Shown here: positions 52,477 to 59,641 of the stretch, piece by piece
Position numbering within the stretch: the first letter of the stretch is position 1
Layout of the letters: each line of letters starts with the position of its first letter
Source: Curtobacterium guangdongense
GTDB lineage: Bacteria; Actinomycetota; Actinomycetes; Actinomycetales; Microbacteriaceae
NCBI RefSeq assembly: GCF_049341845.1
Contig: NZ_JBMPIT010000006.1
Location: 186,001-250,000, forward strand
DNA length: 64,000 nucleotides
Direction: 5' to 3'
Program-made: the position numbers and the translations under genes
Notes under the pieces: model-generated
Seen by the model: the letters and a program-made list of their open reading frames with translations, nothing else
Told to the model about the DNA's origin: nothing
The model's database searches: none

Positions 52477-53025
52477 ATGGCAAGTGCTCGCGACCGTGTC
52501 CTCGACAGCTTCGTCGCCATCGTGTGCGAGGAAGGCGAGCGCACCGCCACCCTCGACGCGGTCGCCGCGCGCGCCGGCGTCTCGAAGGGCGGACTGCTCT
52601 ACCACTTCGGCTCGAAGGCCGCGCTGGTGGAGGGCCTCTGCGACCGGCTCGCCGACCTCTCCGCCGTCGACGTCGACCGCATGCGCGAAGCCGAGGACGG
52701 CCCCGCCCGCTACTTCGTCCGCAACTGCCAGTACGTCGGCAGCGAGCTCGACCTCGCCCTCCTCGCCGCGAGCCGACTGCAGCAGGCCGGGTACGAAGAG
52801 GCCGGCCGCACCCTCGACGAGACCGAGAACGCCTGGCTCGCCACGCTCGTCGACGCGCTCGGGGACGTCCCGACGGCGCAGGCGATCAAGCTGATGGGCG
52901 ACGGGCTGTACCACGCCGCGTCGCTCGGCGCCGCGAGCGACGGCCGCCCCGACCGCGCATCGGTCGAGATGGAGCCGCTGCTCGTCGTCGTCGACCGTCT
53001 GGTGTCCACGAAACCCGTGGCGTGA
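52477..53025 (+). CDS. TetR family transcriptional regulator
   Basis: The 182-residue protein has the TetR helix-turn-helix (RVLDSFVAIVCEEGERTATL, AVAARAGVSKGGLLYHFGSK) and a mostly helical sensor domain. ATG 52477 lies seven bases after TAGACT (leaderless). An imperfect copy of its promoter and first codons lies 61 bases upstream. Its target genes are unknown; neighbours are the sugar importer and a small membrane protein. Confidence 0.9.
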   Translation: MASARDRVLDSFVAIVCEEGERTATLDAVAARAGVSKGGLLYHFGSKAALVEGLCDRLADLSAVDVDRMREAEDGPARYFVRNCQYVGSELDLALLAASRLQQAGYEEAGRTLDETENAWLATLVDALGDVPTAQAIKLMGDGLYHAASLGAASDGRPDRASVEMEPLLVVVDRLVSTKPVA

Positions 53026-53091
53026 ACCAGCACGCCCCGACCTGGGGATAGACTGGGTCCGATCCACCCGCCTGATTCCGGAGGTACCACT

Positions 53092-53262
53092 GTGGGCCGC
53101 GTCATCGCCGCTGTTTTCTCGATCCTGCTCCTGCTGGTGTCGATGTACCTGTTCGGCGTCGCGTTCCAGGTGAGCTCGGGTCAGGCATTCGTGTTCATGG
53201 GCGGCATCCTGCTCATGTGCATCTCGTTCTTCCTGCCGATCCACGTGTTCGGCAAGCGGTAG
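53092..53262 (+). CDS. Small membrane protein, 56 residues
   Basis: GTG 53092 with GGAGG seven bases upstream opens a frame of 56 residues with two hydrophobic helices: VIAAVFSILLLLVSMYLFGV and FMGGILLMCISFFLPIHVFG. A TAGACT box lies about 40 bases upstream and a perfect 15-bp terminator follows, so it is a complete single-gene unit. No family is recognised. Confidence 0.75.
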   Translation: MGRVIAAVFSILLLLVSMYLFGVAFQVSSGQAFVFMGGILLMCISFFLPIHVFGKR

Positions 53263-53278
53263 TCACACACCGCACGAC

Positions 53279-53313
53279 AACGGGCCCCGCACCTCCTCGG
53301 TGCGGGGCCCGTT
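53279..53313 (+). terminator. Terminator of the small membrane protein gene
   Basis: A perfect 15-bp stem (AACGGGCCCCGCACC and its complement) with loop TCCTC is followed by CTTCGTTCCC, 17 bases after the stop. Confidence 0.8.
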
Positions 53314-53349
53314 CTTCGTTCCCATGACGCTCGCCGTGGAAAGCAGGAA

Positions 53350-53388
53350 CGCGCGTAGGAGGACGGAAGAACTCGCCTCCTACGCGCG
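53350..53388. repeat. 13-bp inverted repeat next to the 19-bp tandem array
   Basis: CGCGCGTAGGAGG (53350-53362) and its exact complement (53376-53388) enclose a 13-base loop. The right arm is also the first unit of the tandem array. It may terminate the rib operon on the minus strand. Confidence 0.6.
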
Positions 53389-53451
53389 ATTCGGTCACCT
53401 CCGCGCGATTCGGTCACCTCCGCGCGATTCGGTCACCTCCGCGCGATTCGG
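53376..53451. repeat. Tandem repeat, 19-bp unit, about four copies
   Basis: The unit CCTCCGCGCGATTCGGTCA occurs exactly twice (53398-53416 and 53417-53435), with a slightly longer first copy (CCTCCTACGCGCGATTCGGTCA without the spacer difference, 53376-53397) and a truncated last copy (53436-53451). It lies just beyond the ribH stop. Confidence 0.85.
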
Positions 53452-53473
53452 CAGCCGGGAGGCTCGGTGCGGG

Positions 53474-53962
53474 TCAGGCGGGGACGGTCGCGGCGCGCAG
53501 GCTCCGCAGCACCACGGCCGTCGAGATCGCGGCGTGCGCCGCCTCGGCACCCTTGTCCTCCTTCGAGCCGGGCAGCCCTGCTCGGTCGATGCCCTGCTGC
53601 TCGTCGTCGAGGGTGAGCACGCCGAAGCCGACGGGCTTGCCGGTCTCGATCGCGACGCGGGTGAGTCCGCTCGTCGCCGCGTCGGACACGTACTCGAAGT
53701 GCGGCGTCCCCCCGCGGATGATCACGCCGAGGGCGACCGCCGCGTCGAAACCGCTCTCGAGGGCCGCCTTCGCGACGACGGGCAGCTCGAAGCTCCCGGG
53801 GACGGGCAGCACGGTGGCGTCGGCGCCGAGACGCTCCACCTCGCGCTGGGCCCCGGCGAGGAGTCCCGCCGCGATCGTGTCGTGCCACTGCCCGGCGACG
53901 ATCGCCACCCGGATGCCGCTGCCGTCGACCTGGTCGCGGTCCGCCGCGCCTGCTCCGCTCAT
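53474..53962 (-). CDS. ribH: 6,7-dimethyl-8-ribityllumazine synthase
   Basis: The 162-residue enzyme condenses the ribitylamino-pyrimidinedione with dihydroxybutanone phosphate. Motifs are IVAGQWHDTIAAGLL, VPGSFELPVVAKAA and ALGVIIRGGTPHFEYVSDAA with the catalytic His. ATG 53962 overlaps the ribB stop (ATGA). It is the last gene of the riboswitch-controlled operon. Confidence 0.95.
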   Translation of the reverse strand: MSGAGAADRDQVDGSGIRVAIVAGQWHDTIAAGLLAGAQREVERLGADATVLPVPGSFELPVVAKAALESGFDAAVALGVIIRGGTPHFEYVSDAATSGLTRVAIETGKPVGFGVLTLDDEQQGIDRAGLPGSKEDKGAEAAHAAISTAVVLRSLRAATVPA

Positions 53963-54666
53963 CGTGTCGTTCCTTCCGTGGGCGCGGCGTCCGCCGCTGC
54001 CCGGTCAGCCGCGTCCAGCCACTCGGCGAGTGCGGCGATGGTGATGACGGGCACGCCCTCGCGCGCCCCCAGTTCGACGAGGCGCGGCAACCGCATCATG
54101 CTGCCGTCCTCGTCGACGATCTCGCAGATCGCCGCCGCGGGCCGCAAGCCCGCCGCGGTGACCAGGTCGATCGCTGCCTCGGTGTGCCCGGCGCGCTCGC
54201 GCACCCCACCGGGACGCGCGCGCAACGGCACGACGTGCCCTGGTCGGTGCAGGTCGCCGCGGACCGATGCCGGGTCGGCGAGCACCCGGAGCGTCCGGGC
54301 ACGGTCGTGGGCGCTGATCCCGGTCGTGACCCCGACGGCCGCGTCGACCGTCACGGTGTAGGCGGTCCCACGGACGTCCTCGTTGTGGGCGACCATCGGC
54401 GGGAGGTCGAGCGTGTCCGCGATCGCGGCGCTGACCGGCGCGCAGATGAACCCGGACGAGTGCGCCACGGTCCAGGCGATCCACTCCGGCGACGCGAGCT
54501 CGGCGGACAGGATGACGTCGCCCTCGTTCTCGCGGGACTCGTCGTCCGCGACGATCACCGGCCGACCGGCCGCGATGGCGGCGACGGCGTCCTCGATCGT
54601 CGACAACCCGGCCACGCGCCCTGGTGCCGCCGCGTCGACGACGTGCGGTGTCTCCGTGACCATCAC
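53959..54666 (-). CDS. ribB: 3,4-dihydroxy-2-butanone 4-phosphate synthase, stand-alone
   Basis: The 235-residue protein has the RibB signature VIVADDESRENEGDVI, the FICAPVSAAIADTL block and RERAGHTEAAIDLVTAAGL. Unlike the common actinobacterial RibBA fusion there is no GTP cyclohydrolase II domain; the protein ends soon after the DHBP domain. GTG 54666 overlaps the ribE stop (GTGA). GTP cyclohydrolase II and RibD must be encoded elsewhere. Confidence 0.92.
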   Translation of the reverse strand: MMVTETPHVVDAAAPGRVAGLSTIEDAVAAIAAGRPVIVADDESRENEGDVILSAELASPEWIAWTVAHSSGFICAPVSAAIADTLDLPPMVAHNEDVRGTAYTVTVDAAVGVTTGISAHDRARTLRVLADPASVRGDLHRPGHVVPLRARPGGVRERAGHTEAAIDLVTAAGLRPAAAICEIVDEDGSMMRLPRLVELGAREGVPVITIAALAEWLDAADRAAADAAPTEGTTR

Positions 54667-55313
54667 CGTGCCTCCAGTACGGGTTCCTGCGACTGCGCGG
54701 CGGCATCGAGCCGGAGCATGCGGCGGACGTGCCGGGCGAGGACGTCGGTCTCGACGTTGACCCGGTCGCCGGGGACCCGGTCGCCGAGCGTCGTGGCGGT
54801 GAGGGTCTCGGGGATGAGACTGACCTCGAACCAGGCGTCAGCCGGGTCGGTCGTCTCCGGGGAGACGGCGCTGACGGTGAGCGAGACGCCGTCGAGCGCG
54901 ATCGAGCCCTTGTCGACGACGAGTGGGCTGAGCTCGGGCGTCAGGGCGAACCGGACGCGGCGCCACCCGTCGCCGTCCACGGTCTCGAGCACCGTCGCGG
55001 TGCCGTCGACGTGGCCCTGCACGATGTGGCCACCGAGCCGGTCGCCGACGGAGGCCGCTCGCTCGAGGTTCACCGGGTCACCGACCCGCAGCGACCCGTG
55101 TGCGCTCATGTCGAGCGTCTGCTTCATGACGAAGGCGGTGAACGTCTCCGGGGTCTGCTCGACGACGGTCAGGCAGACGCCGCTCGTCGCGATCGAGTCG
55201 CCGTGTCGTGCGTCGGCGACGACGAGCGGGCCGCGGATCGTGAGCGCGACGGAGTCGCCCTGGGGGTCGACGGCGGTGACGGTGCCGAGTTCCTCGATGA
55301 TGCCGGTGAACAC
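54663..55313 (-). CDS. ribE: Riboflavin synthase (alpha subunit)
   Basis: The 216-residue protein has two tandem lumazine-binding repeats: FTGIIEELGTVTAVD with SGVCLTVVE, then GGHIVQGHVDGTATVLE with DGVSLTVSAV. It dismutates two lumazines to riboflavin. GTG 55313 is preceded by AGAGGA at seven bases and agrees with the family start. The FMN riboswitch lies about 90 bases upstream. Confidence 0.94.
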   Translation of the reverse strand: MFTGIIEELGTVTAVDPQGDSVALTIRGPLVVADARHGDSIATSGVCLTVVEQTPETFTAFVMKQTLDMSAHGSLRVGDPVNLERAASVGDRLGGHIVQGHVDGTATVLETVDGDGWRRVRFALTPELSPLVVDKGSIALDGVSLTVSAVSPETTDPADAWFEVSLIPETLTATTLGDRVPGDRVNVETDVLARHVRRMLRLDAAAQSQEPVLEAR

Positions 55314-55404
55314 TGGTGTCCTCTCAACGGGACTCCGGGGGCGTTCGACGATCGTCGGCATCGACGGACCCGTGCGCCCACGCAGGGTGGTCGCGTCGTG
55401 TCCG

Positions 55405-55535
55405 CCAGCGCGCCTCCCATCCGGACTCTCACCGTCGGTCCCGGAGTTTCACCGGGTCAACATCAGGCGGGTTCGCACCCGTCGTCAGTTCGTGGACTGT
55501 CACCACCGGTTCGGAATTACACCGACCCCGGAGCG
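55405..55535 (-). promoter_or_regulatory. FMN riboswitch (RFN element)
   Basis: On the minus strand the conserved RFN segments occur in order: GGGGTCGGTGTAATTCCGAA, CCGGTGGTGACAGTCCACG, GAACCCG, CCGGTGAAACTCCGG, CCGACGGTGAGAGTCCGGAT and GGGAG. FMN binding should stop expression of ribE-ribB-ribH, probably by masking translation or by termination before 55313. TATCGT at about 55548-55553 could be the -10. Confidence 0.93.
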
Positions 55536-55620
55536 CTTGCGTACCCCGAACGATACCCCAGCCGTGTGGGCGTCGCATCGACGCCGGTCACACGCCGTCA
55601 CGTCGTCGTGGGGTTCGTGG

Positions 55621-55686
55621 CTCGTCAGCCGCGGCCGCGCGCGATTGCGAGGGCTCGTCAGCCGCGACCGCGCGCGAGTGCGACGG
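55621..55686. repeat. 33-bp tandem duplication over the 3' end of the MprF-like gene
   Basis: CTCGTCAGCCGCGRCCGCGC begins at 55621 and again at 55654, with the following bases also alike. The copy at 55654 contains the gene's last codons and stop; the other lies beyond the stop and repeats them in the same frame (ALAIARGRG, stop). Confidence 0.75.
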
Positions 55687-58126
55687 CCTGTCGGAGCGAG
55701 AGGTCGGGCAGGTACGCGCGGACCACGGCGACCCCGATGGCCGGCAGCGCCACCGGATCCGGGTACGCGAGCGCGAGCGGGTGCAGGTCCGGGCCGAACT
55801 TCTGCTTGAACCGCAGGAGCGATCGGAAACCGTAGACGGGTTCCAGGACACCGCCGACGAGTTCGAGGAGGTTCTGTCCGCCTTCGGGGGCGGGGCCGCC
55901 GGCGCTGGCGAGCGGCGCGGCGGAGAGGCTGAGCCGTTCGGCGCCGTCCTCCCGCATCCGCTCGGCCGCGCTCGCGACCAGGAACTCCATCACGCCGTTC
56001 GGGGCTGCTGCGGTGCGGCGCATCACGTCGAGGGTCCATCCGACGACGCGCCCTTCGCGGAACGACGGCAGCCAGCTCGTGACGGCGAGGACCGTCCCCT
56101 CGGCGTCCTGCGCGACGAGCGTGCGGACGGCGGGGTCGCGCATCTCGTCGATCCCACCGAGCGTGAACCCCATCTCCGGGAGCTCGCGCTCCGCGACCCA
56201 CTCCTCCGAGATCGCCTCGATCTGACGGGTCGTGGTCGCGGGGAGCTCGTCCCAGCTCGCCCACGTGGCCGTCACGCCCTCGCGGGCGGCCTTGTTCACC
56301 GAGGTCCTGACGTCCTGCTTCCGCTTGCCGCTCGTCGTCCAGGTCCGCGGGTCGAAGTCGGCGTCCTCGGCGACCGGCAGCGTCCCCCAGCCGACGGCGG
56401 TCAGCGTCCCGGCGACCTCCGCGTCCACGCCGTAGAACACCGGCGTCCACCCGTTGTCGTCGCAGTACCGCGCGAAGTCGGTCAGCGCGGCCGACCGGGC
56501 GTCCGGGTACCCGAACGGTCCGCCGACGGTGACCGCGACGCCGCCGTTGCGCCGGAACGCGACACCGGCCCGACCGTCCGCGGCGAACCAGTACGCGTTG
56601 CCGCGCCAGGTCGTCATCCACCCGAAGGTGTCGCCGCCGCCCGCGACGAGCAGCGCGCGGGCACGCTCCCGGTCGCGGTGGACCTCGTCGGAGTCCGCGT
56701 CGGGTCGTGCGGCACCGGTCGGACCGATCGCCGCGATGGCGACGACGAGCCAGAGCACCGGGCCGGCGAGGCCGAGCGACAGGCGGAGCGCCGGGTCGAG
56801 ACTCGGCAGGTGGTCCCAGAACGTGGTCGGGGCGATCGGGCCGAGCGCCGCCACGACAACGCGCAAGGGGTCGTGGACCCGGTTCGGCGACGCGTCGGTG
56901 ACGACCAGCAGCACCGTGACGATCACCGCCGCGGCGACGAGCACGGCCGCGACGAACCCGACGGTGCGGCGGCGAGACGGCAGCACGGTGAACGACCGAC
57001 GGAGCACGACGAGGACGACCGCGGTGGCCAGCGGGACCGCGATGGACGCGAGGATCGAGAGCGTCACGACGAACTGGTCCTCAGAGCCGTGCAGGCGCTC
57101 CACCCGACCGGGGACCGCGCCGTAGGTGACCGCCGCAGCGAGCGCGGTCACCACGTCGACCGCGACCACGAGCCACACCGCGAAGCGGCTGCCGCGGAAC
57201 AACCCGAGGCCGCCGACGACCAGGACGAGGAGCGGCGGCACCGCGAGCAGCACCGTCCACGGATCGGCCGCGTGGTAGGCCAGGAGCCGCCGGAGGCACT
57301 CCCCCGCGACGCCGTCCGCGCGGCACCCGGACACCGGGGTGACCGGGCCGGCCCCGACGACGGCGGCGATCGGCGCGAGGATCCCGACCCGGGCGCGCGA
57401 GACGAGCGCGATGACCGGCCCCACGGCGGACACCAGGACGACGGTCCCGAGCAGGACGCGTGTCTCTCGGTGCGAACTCCGCACCCACCCGGTGCGCTTC
57501 GGCGTGTCCCGGAGCAGCTCACCGAGCATCCACCCGGCTGCAGCCGCGAGCACGGCGTACAGGTCGGAAGCGTGCCCGGCGTAGAGGAACAGGGCCGCGA
57601 CGACCGCGAGGGCGTTGACGCGGATCCGCCGGCGCCACAGCGGGCCGGCGAACGCGCTCGCGGTGACGATCGTGCCGACCACGGCGGTCCACGGGTCGAA
57701 CGCGGTCGCACGCCCGAGGAGGAGCGGACCGGCTCCGCGGCCGTCGAGGTCGACGAAGGCGCTGAGCGCGCCGACCCCGGTGCCGACCACCGTCGTCACG
57801 ACGAACGCGACGGCGGTCCGCCACGAGCCCATCAGCCGTTCCGAGGCGCCGACGAGGACGACCACGCCCGCGATGGTCAGGACCAGGGCGACGAACCCGG
57901 TCGAGGCGGCGAACACGCGGAAGGGCCCGAGCGCCGCGGCGCCGGACGCTGCGTGGTGGACGCGCATCGCGATGCCGATGGCGGAGGTGAGCACGACGAG
58001 CAGCACGACGACGCTCGTGACCGGGTACCGCCGGACGAGGCCGACGACGCCGCGACCCGCGCGGGACAGCCGGGCGCGCACGGGCGCGACACGCTCCTCG
58101 TCGAGGACGCGACCCCCGCCGCTCAC
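55658..58126 (-). CDS. MprF-like membrane protein with DUF2156 aminoacyl/phosphatidylglycerol transferase domain
   Basis: The 822-residue protein has about 12-14 membrane helices (residues 30-490) and a C-terminal GNAT-like DUF2156 domain (about 510-800), including GNAYWFAADGRAGVAFRRNG, GGPFGYPD, KRKQDVRTSVNKAAREG and GVMEFLVASAAERM. This is the layout of lysyl-phosphatidylglycerol synthases, which neutralise membrane charge against cationic peptides. An early rhomboid-like stretch lies at about 60-160. GTG 58126 overlaps the upstream esterase stop (GTGA). The amino acid or lipid used is not known. Confidence 0.85.
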   Translation of the reverse strand: MSGGGRVLDEERVAPVRARLSRAGRGVVGLVRRYPVTSVVVLLVVLTSAIGIAMRVHHAASGAAALGPFRVFAASTGFVALVLTIAGVVVLVGASERLMGSWRTAVAFVVTTVVGTGVGALSAFVDLDGRGAGPLLLGRATAFDPWTAVVGTIVTASAFAGPLWRRRIRVNALAVVAALFLYAGHASDLYAVLAAAAGWMLGELLRDTPKRTGWVRSSHRETRVLLGTVVLVSAVGPVIALVSRARVGILAPIAAVVGAGPVTPVSGCRADGVAGECLRRLLAYHAADPWTVLLAVPPLLVLVVGGLGLFRGSRFAVWLVVAVDVVTALAAAVTYGAVPGRVERLHGSEDQFVVTLSILASIAVPLATAVVLVVLRRSFTVLPSRRRTVGFVAAVLVAAAVIVTVLLVVTDASPNRVHDPLRVVVAALGPIAPTTFWDHLPSLDPALRLSLGLAGPVLWLVVAIAAIGPTGAARPDADSDEVHRDRERARALLVAGGGDTFGWMTTWRGNAYWFAADGRAGVAFRRNGGVAVTVGGPFGYPDARSAALTDFARYCDDNGWTPVFYGVDAEVAGTLTAVGWGTLPVAEDADFDPRTWTTSGKRKQDVRTSVNKAAREGVTATWASWDELPATTTRQIEAISEEWVAERELPEMGFTLGGIDEMRDPAVRTLVAQDAEGTVLAVTSWLPSFREGRVVGWTLDVMRRTAAAPNGVMEFLVASAAERMREDGAERLSLSAAPLASAGGPAPEGGQNLLELVGGVLEPVYGFRSLLRFKQKFGPDLHPLALAYPDPVALPAIGVAVVRAYLPDLSLRQAVALARGRG

Positions 58127-59466
58127 AGCGACCCTCGCATCGACGGCAGCCCGAGGTGCGCGACCACCGCCGGCAACCCGTTCGCGAGGACGTACCGCAC
58201 GGTGTTCCAGTCGTGCGCCGATCCGGGCGACACGATGACCGACGTCTGCATGCCCGCCTGCACCGCCGCATTGCGGAGCGCGGTGGTCGACGCGCGGTAC
58301 GGAGCGTCGTCCTGCCCGAACCCGAAGACGGTGAGGTGGTCGTGGTACGGAGCGTTCCGCCGCATGGTGGCGATCGGCGCTGCAGCCTCGTAGGCCGACC
58401 GGGAGCCCCCGAAGCCGACGCGGACCGTGTTCGCGAGCGACCCGTTCTTCACGGTCAGCTCACTCGAGATGGCGAGCGCCGTGCCGAACACCCCGGGGTG
58501 TTCGGCGGAGAACTGCATCGCGCAGGTCGCGCCCTGGGAGAAGCCGGTGATGCCCCACGCGTCGGGTGTCGACGCCACGTCCAGGTGGTCGGTGATCCAG
58601 CGGACCGTGTCCGTCATCACGTACGTCGCGCTCCTCCCCAGGCGGCGGGAGTCGACGCACATCGGGTTGCGGTTCGGCGCCCCGAGCTGGTCGGGCGACA
58701 CGACGATCGGCGCCAGGCCGTGGTGTGCCGCCGCGTAGCGGTCGAGGTACCCGCCGAGGTTGCCGGTCTGGAACATGTCGGACGGCTGACCCGGTTGCCC
58801 GGACAGCGCGATCAGCACCGGCAGCGTCGGCGGGTGCGCCGTCTGGGCGGCCGGCGGGAGCCAGACGACCGCCTTCCGAGCCCGGAAGTGCGAGACCGTC
58901 GCGGGGATCCGCACCGACAGTGTCCGTCCGGACTTCGGCATGTTCGCGGGGGCGGTCCACCGTGCCGCATCGACGACCGGGGTCCCGGCAGCCACCGCGT
59001 GCTGGTGGCCGAGCGACCCCGACGGGTAGGGGTTGGTGGTGATCGCCTGCTGGATCGTCCGGTAGGCGCCGAAGTCGACGTTCACGCCGAGCCCGGACGC
59101 CAGGAGGACGGCGGCGGCTGCGGCGACCGCGACGGTGCGACGCCCCCAGCCGCCCTGCACCAGGACGACGAGGCACATCAGGACGGCAGCGCACGCGAAC
59201 GCGATCCACATCCGGGTGACCGGCGTGAACGCGACGCCGAACTCGTCCTTGACGTCGCCGAACCACCACACGAGCACGAGCCCGACCGCAGCACCCACCA
59301 CGAGCGCCACCACGCGGACGAGCAGCCGACGTCCTCGACCGCCCGCGCGCGCGCTGCGACGGAACGGACCGATCAGCGCCCAGGCGGTCAGCAGCGCTGC
59401 CACCACGTCGACCGGGATGAGGACGTCGGGCCGGACGATCGGCACGCGCAGCAGTTCGTTGAACAC
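58123..59466 (-). CDS. Membrane-anchored alpha/beta hydrolase (esterase D/Ag85-like)
   Basis: The 447-residue protein has four N-terminal helices (to about residue 130) and an extracytoplasmic alpha/beta hydrolase domain with the nucleophile elbow GITGFSQGATCAMQ and a C-terminal SAHDWNTVRYVL carrying the likely catalytic His. It resembles esterase-family (antigen 85 fold) proteins. GTG 59466 sits in the palindrome GAACACGTGTTC and follows GACGAT at six bases. Coupling to the MprF-like gene suggests a joint role at the membrane surface. Confidence 0.82.
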   Translation of the reverse strand: MFNELLRVPIVRPDVLIPVDVVAALLTAWALIGPFRRSARAGGRGRRLLVRVVALVVGAAVGLVLVWWFGDVKDEFGVAFTPVTRMWIAFACAAVLMCLVVLVQGGWGRRTVAVAAAAAVLLASGLGVNVDFGAYRTIQQAITTNPYPSGSLGHQHAVAAGTPVVDAARWTAPANMPKSGRTLSVRIPATVSHFRARKAVVWLPPAAQTAHPPTLPVLIALSGQPGQPSDMFQTGNLGGYLDRYAAAHHGLAPIVVSPDQLGAPNRNPMCVDSRRLGRSATYVMTDTVRWITDHLDVASTPDAWGITGFSQGATCAMQFSAEHPGVFGTALAISSELTVKNGSLANTVRVGFGGSRSAYEAAAPIATMRRNAPYHDHLTVFGFGQDDAPYRASTTALRNAAVQAGMQTSVIVSPGSAHDWNTVRYVLANGLPAVVAHLGLPSMRGSL

Positions 59467-59598
59467 GTGTTCATCGTCCCGCGCCTCGGCTCGCCCGATG
59501 CTGTCGAACCGCTTCCGCTCCTCACAGCATCGGCATCACCCGCTTGCAGCAAGCACCCGACTTGTTCCCAGGAACACTCCTTCCCGCGGGCACGGTGC

Positions 59599-59628
59599 TG
59601 CGGGGCACCGGCGAACCGGTACCCCGCA
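59599..59628 (-). terminator. Terminator downstream of the chaplin-repeat gene
   Basis: TGCGGGG-C-ACCGG pairs with CCGGT-A-CCCCGCA around CGAA, with one C/A mismatch, 13 bases after the stop. The remaining gap to 59466 shows no feature. Confidence 0.7.
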
Positions 59629-59641
59629 ACGCGGAGGGTGA

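Noticed and set aside
53376..53451. CRISPR array
   Set aside because: The 19-bp units are directly adjacent with no unique spacers, and no cas gene is present.
55316..58393. Plus-strand open frame of 1025 codons opposite the riboswitch and MprF-like gene
   Set aside because: Its composition is the complement shadow of a membrane protein gene, and it crosses the FMN riboswitch.
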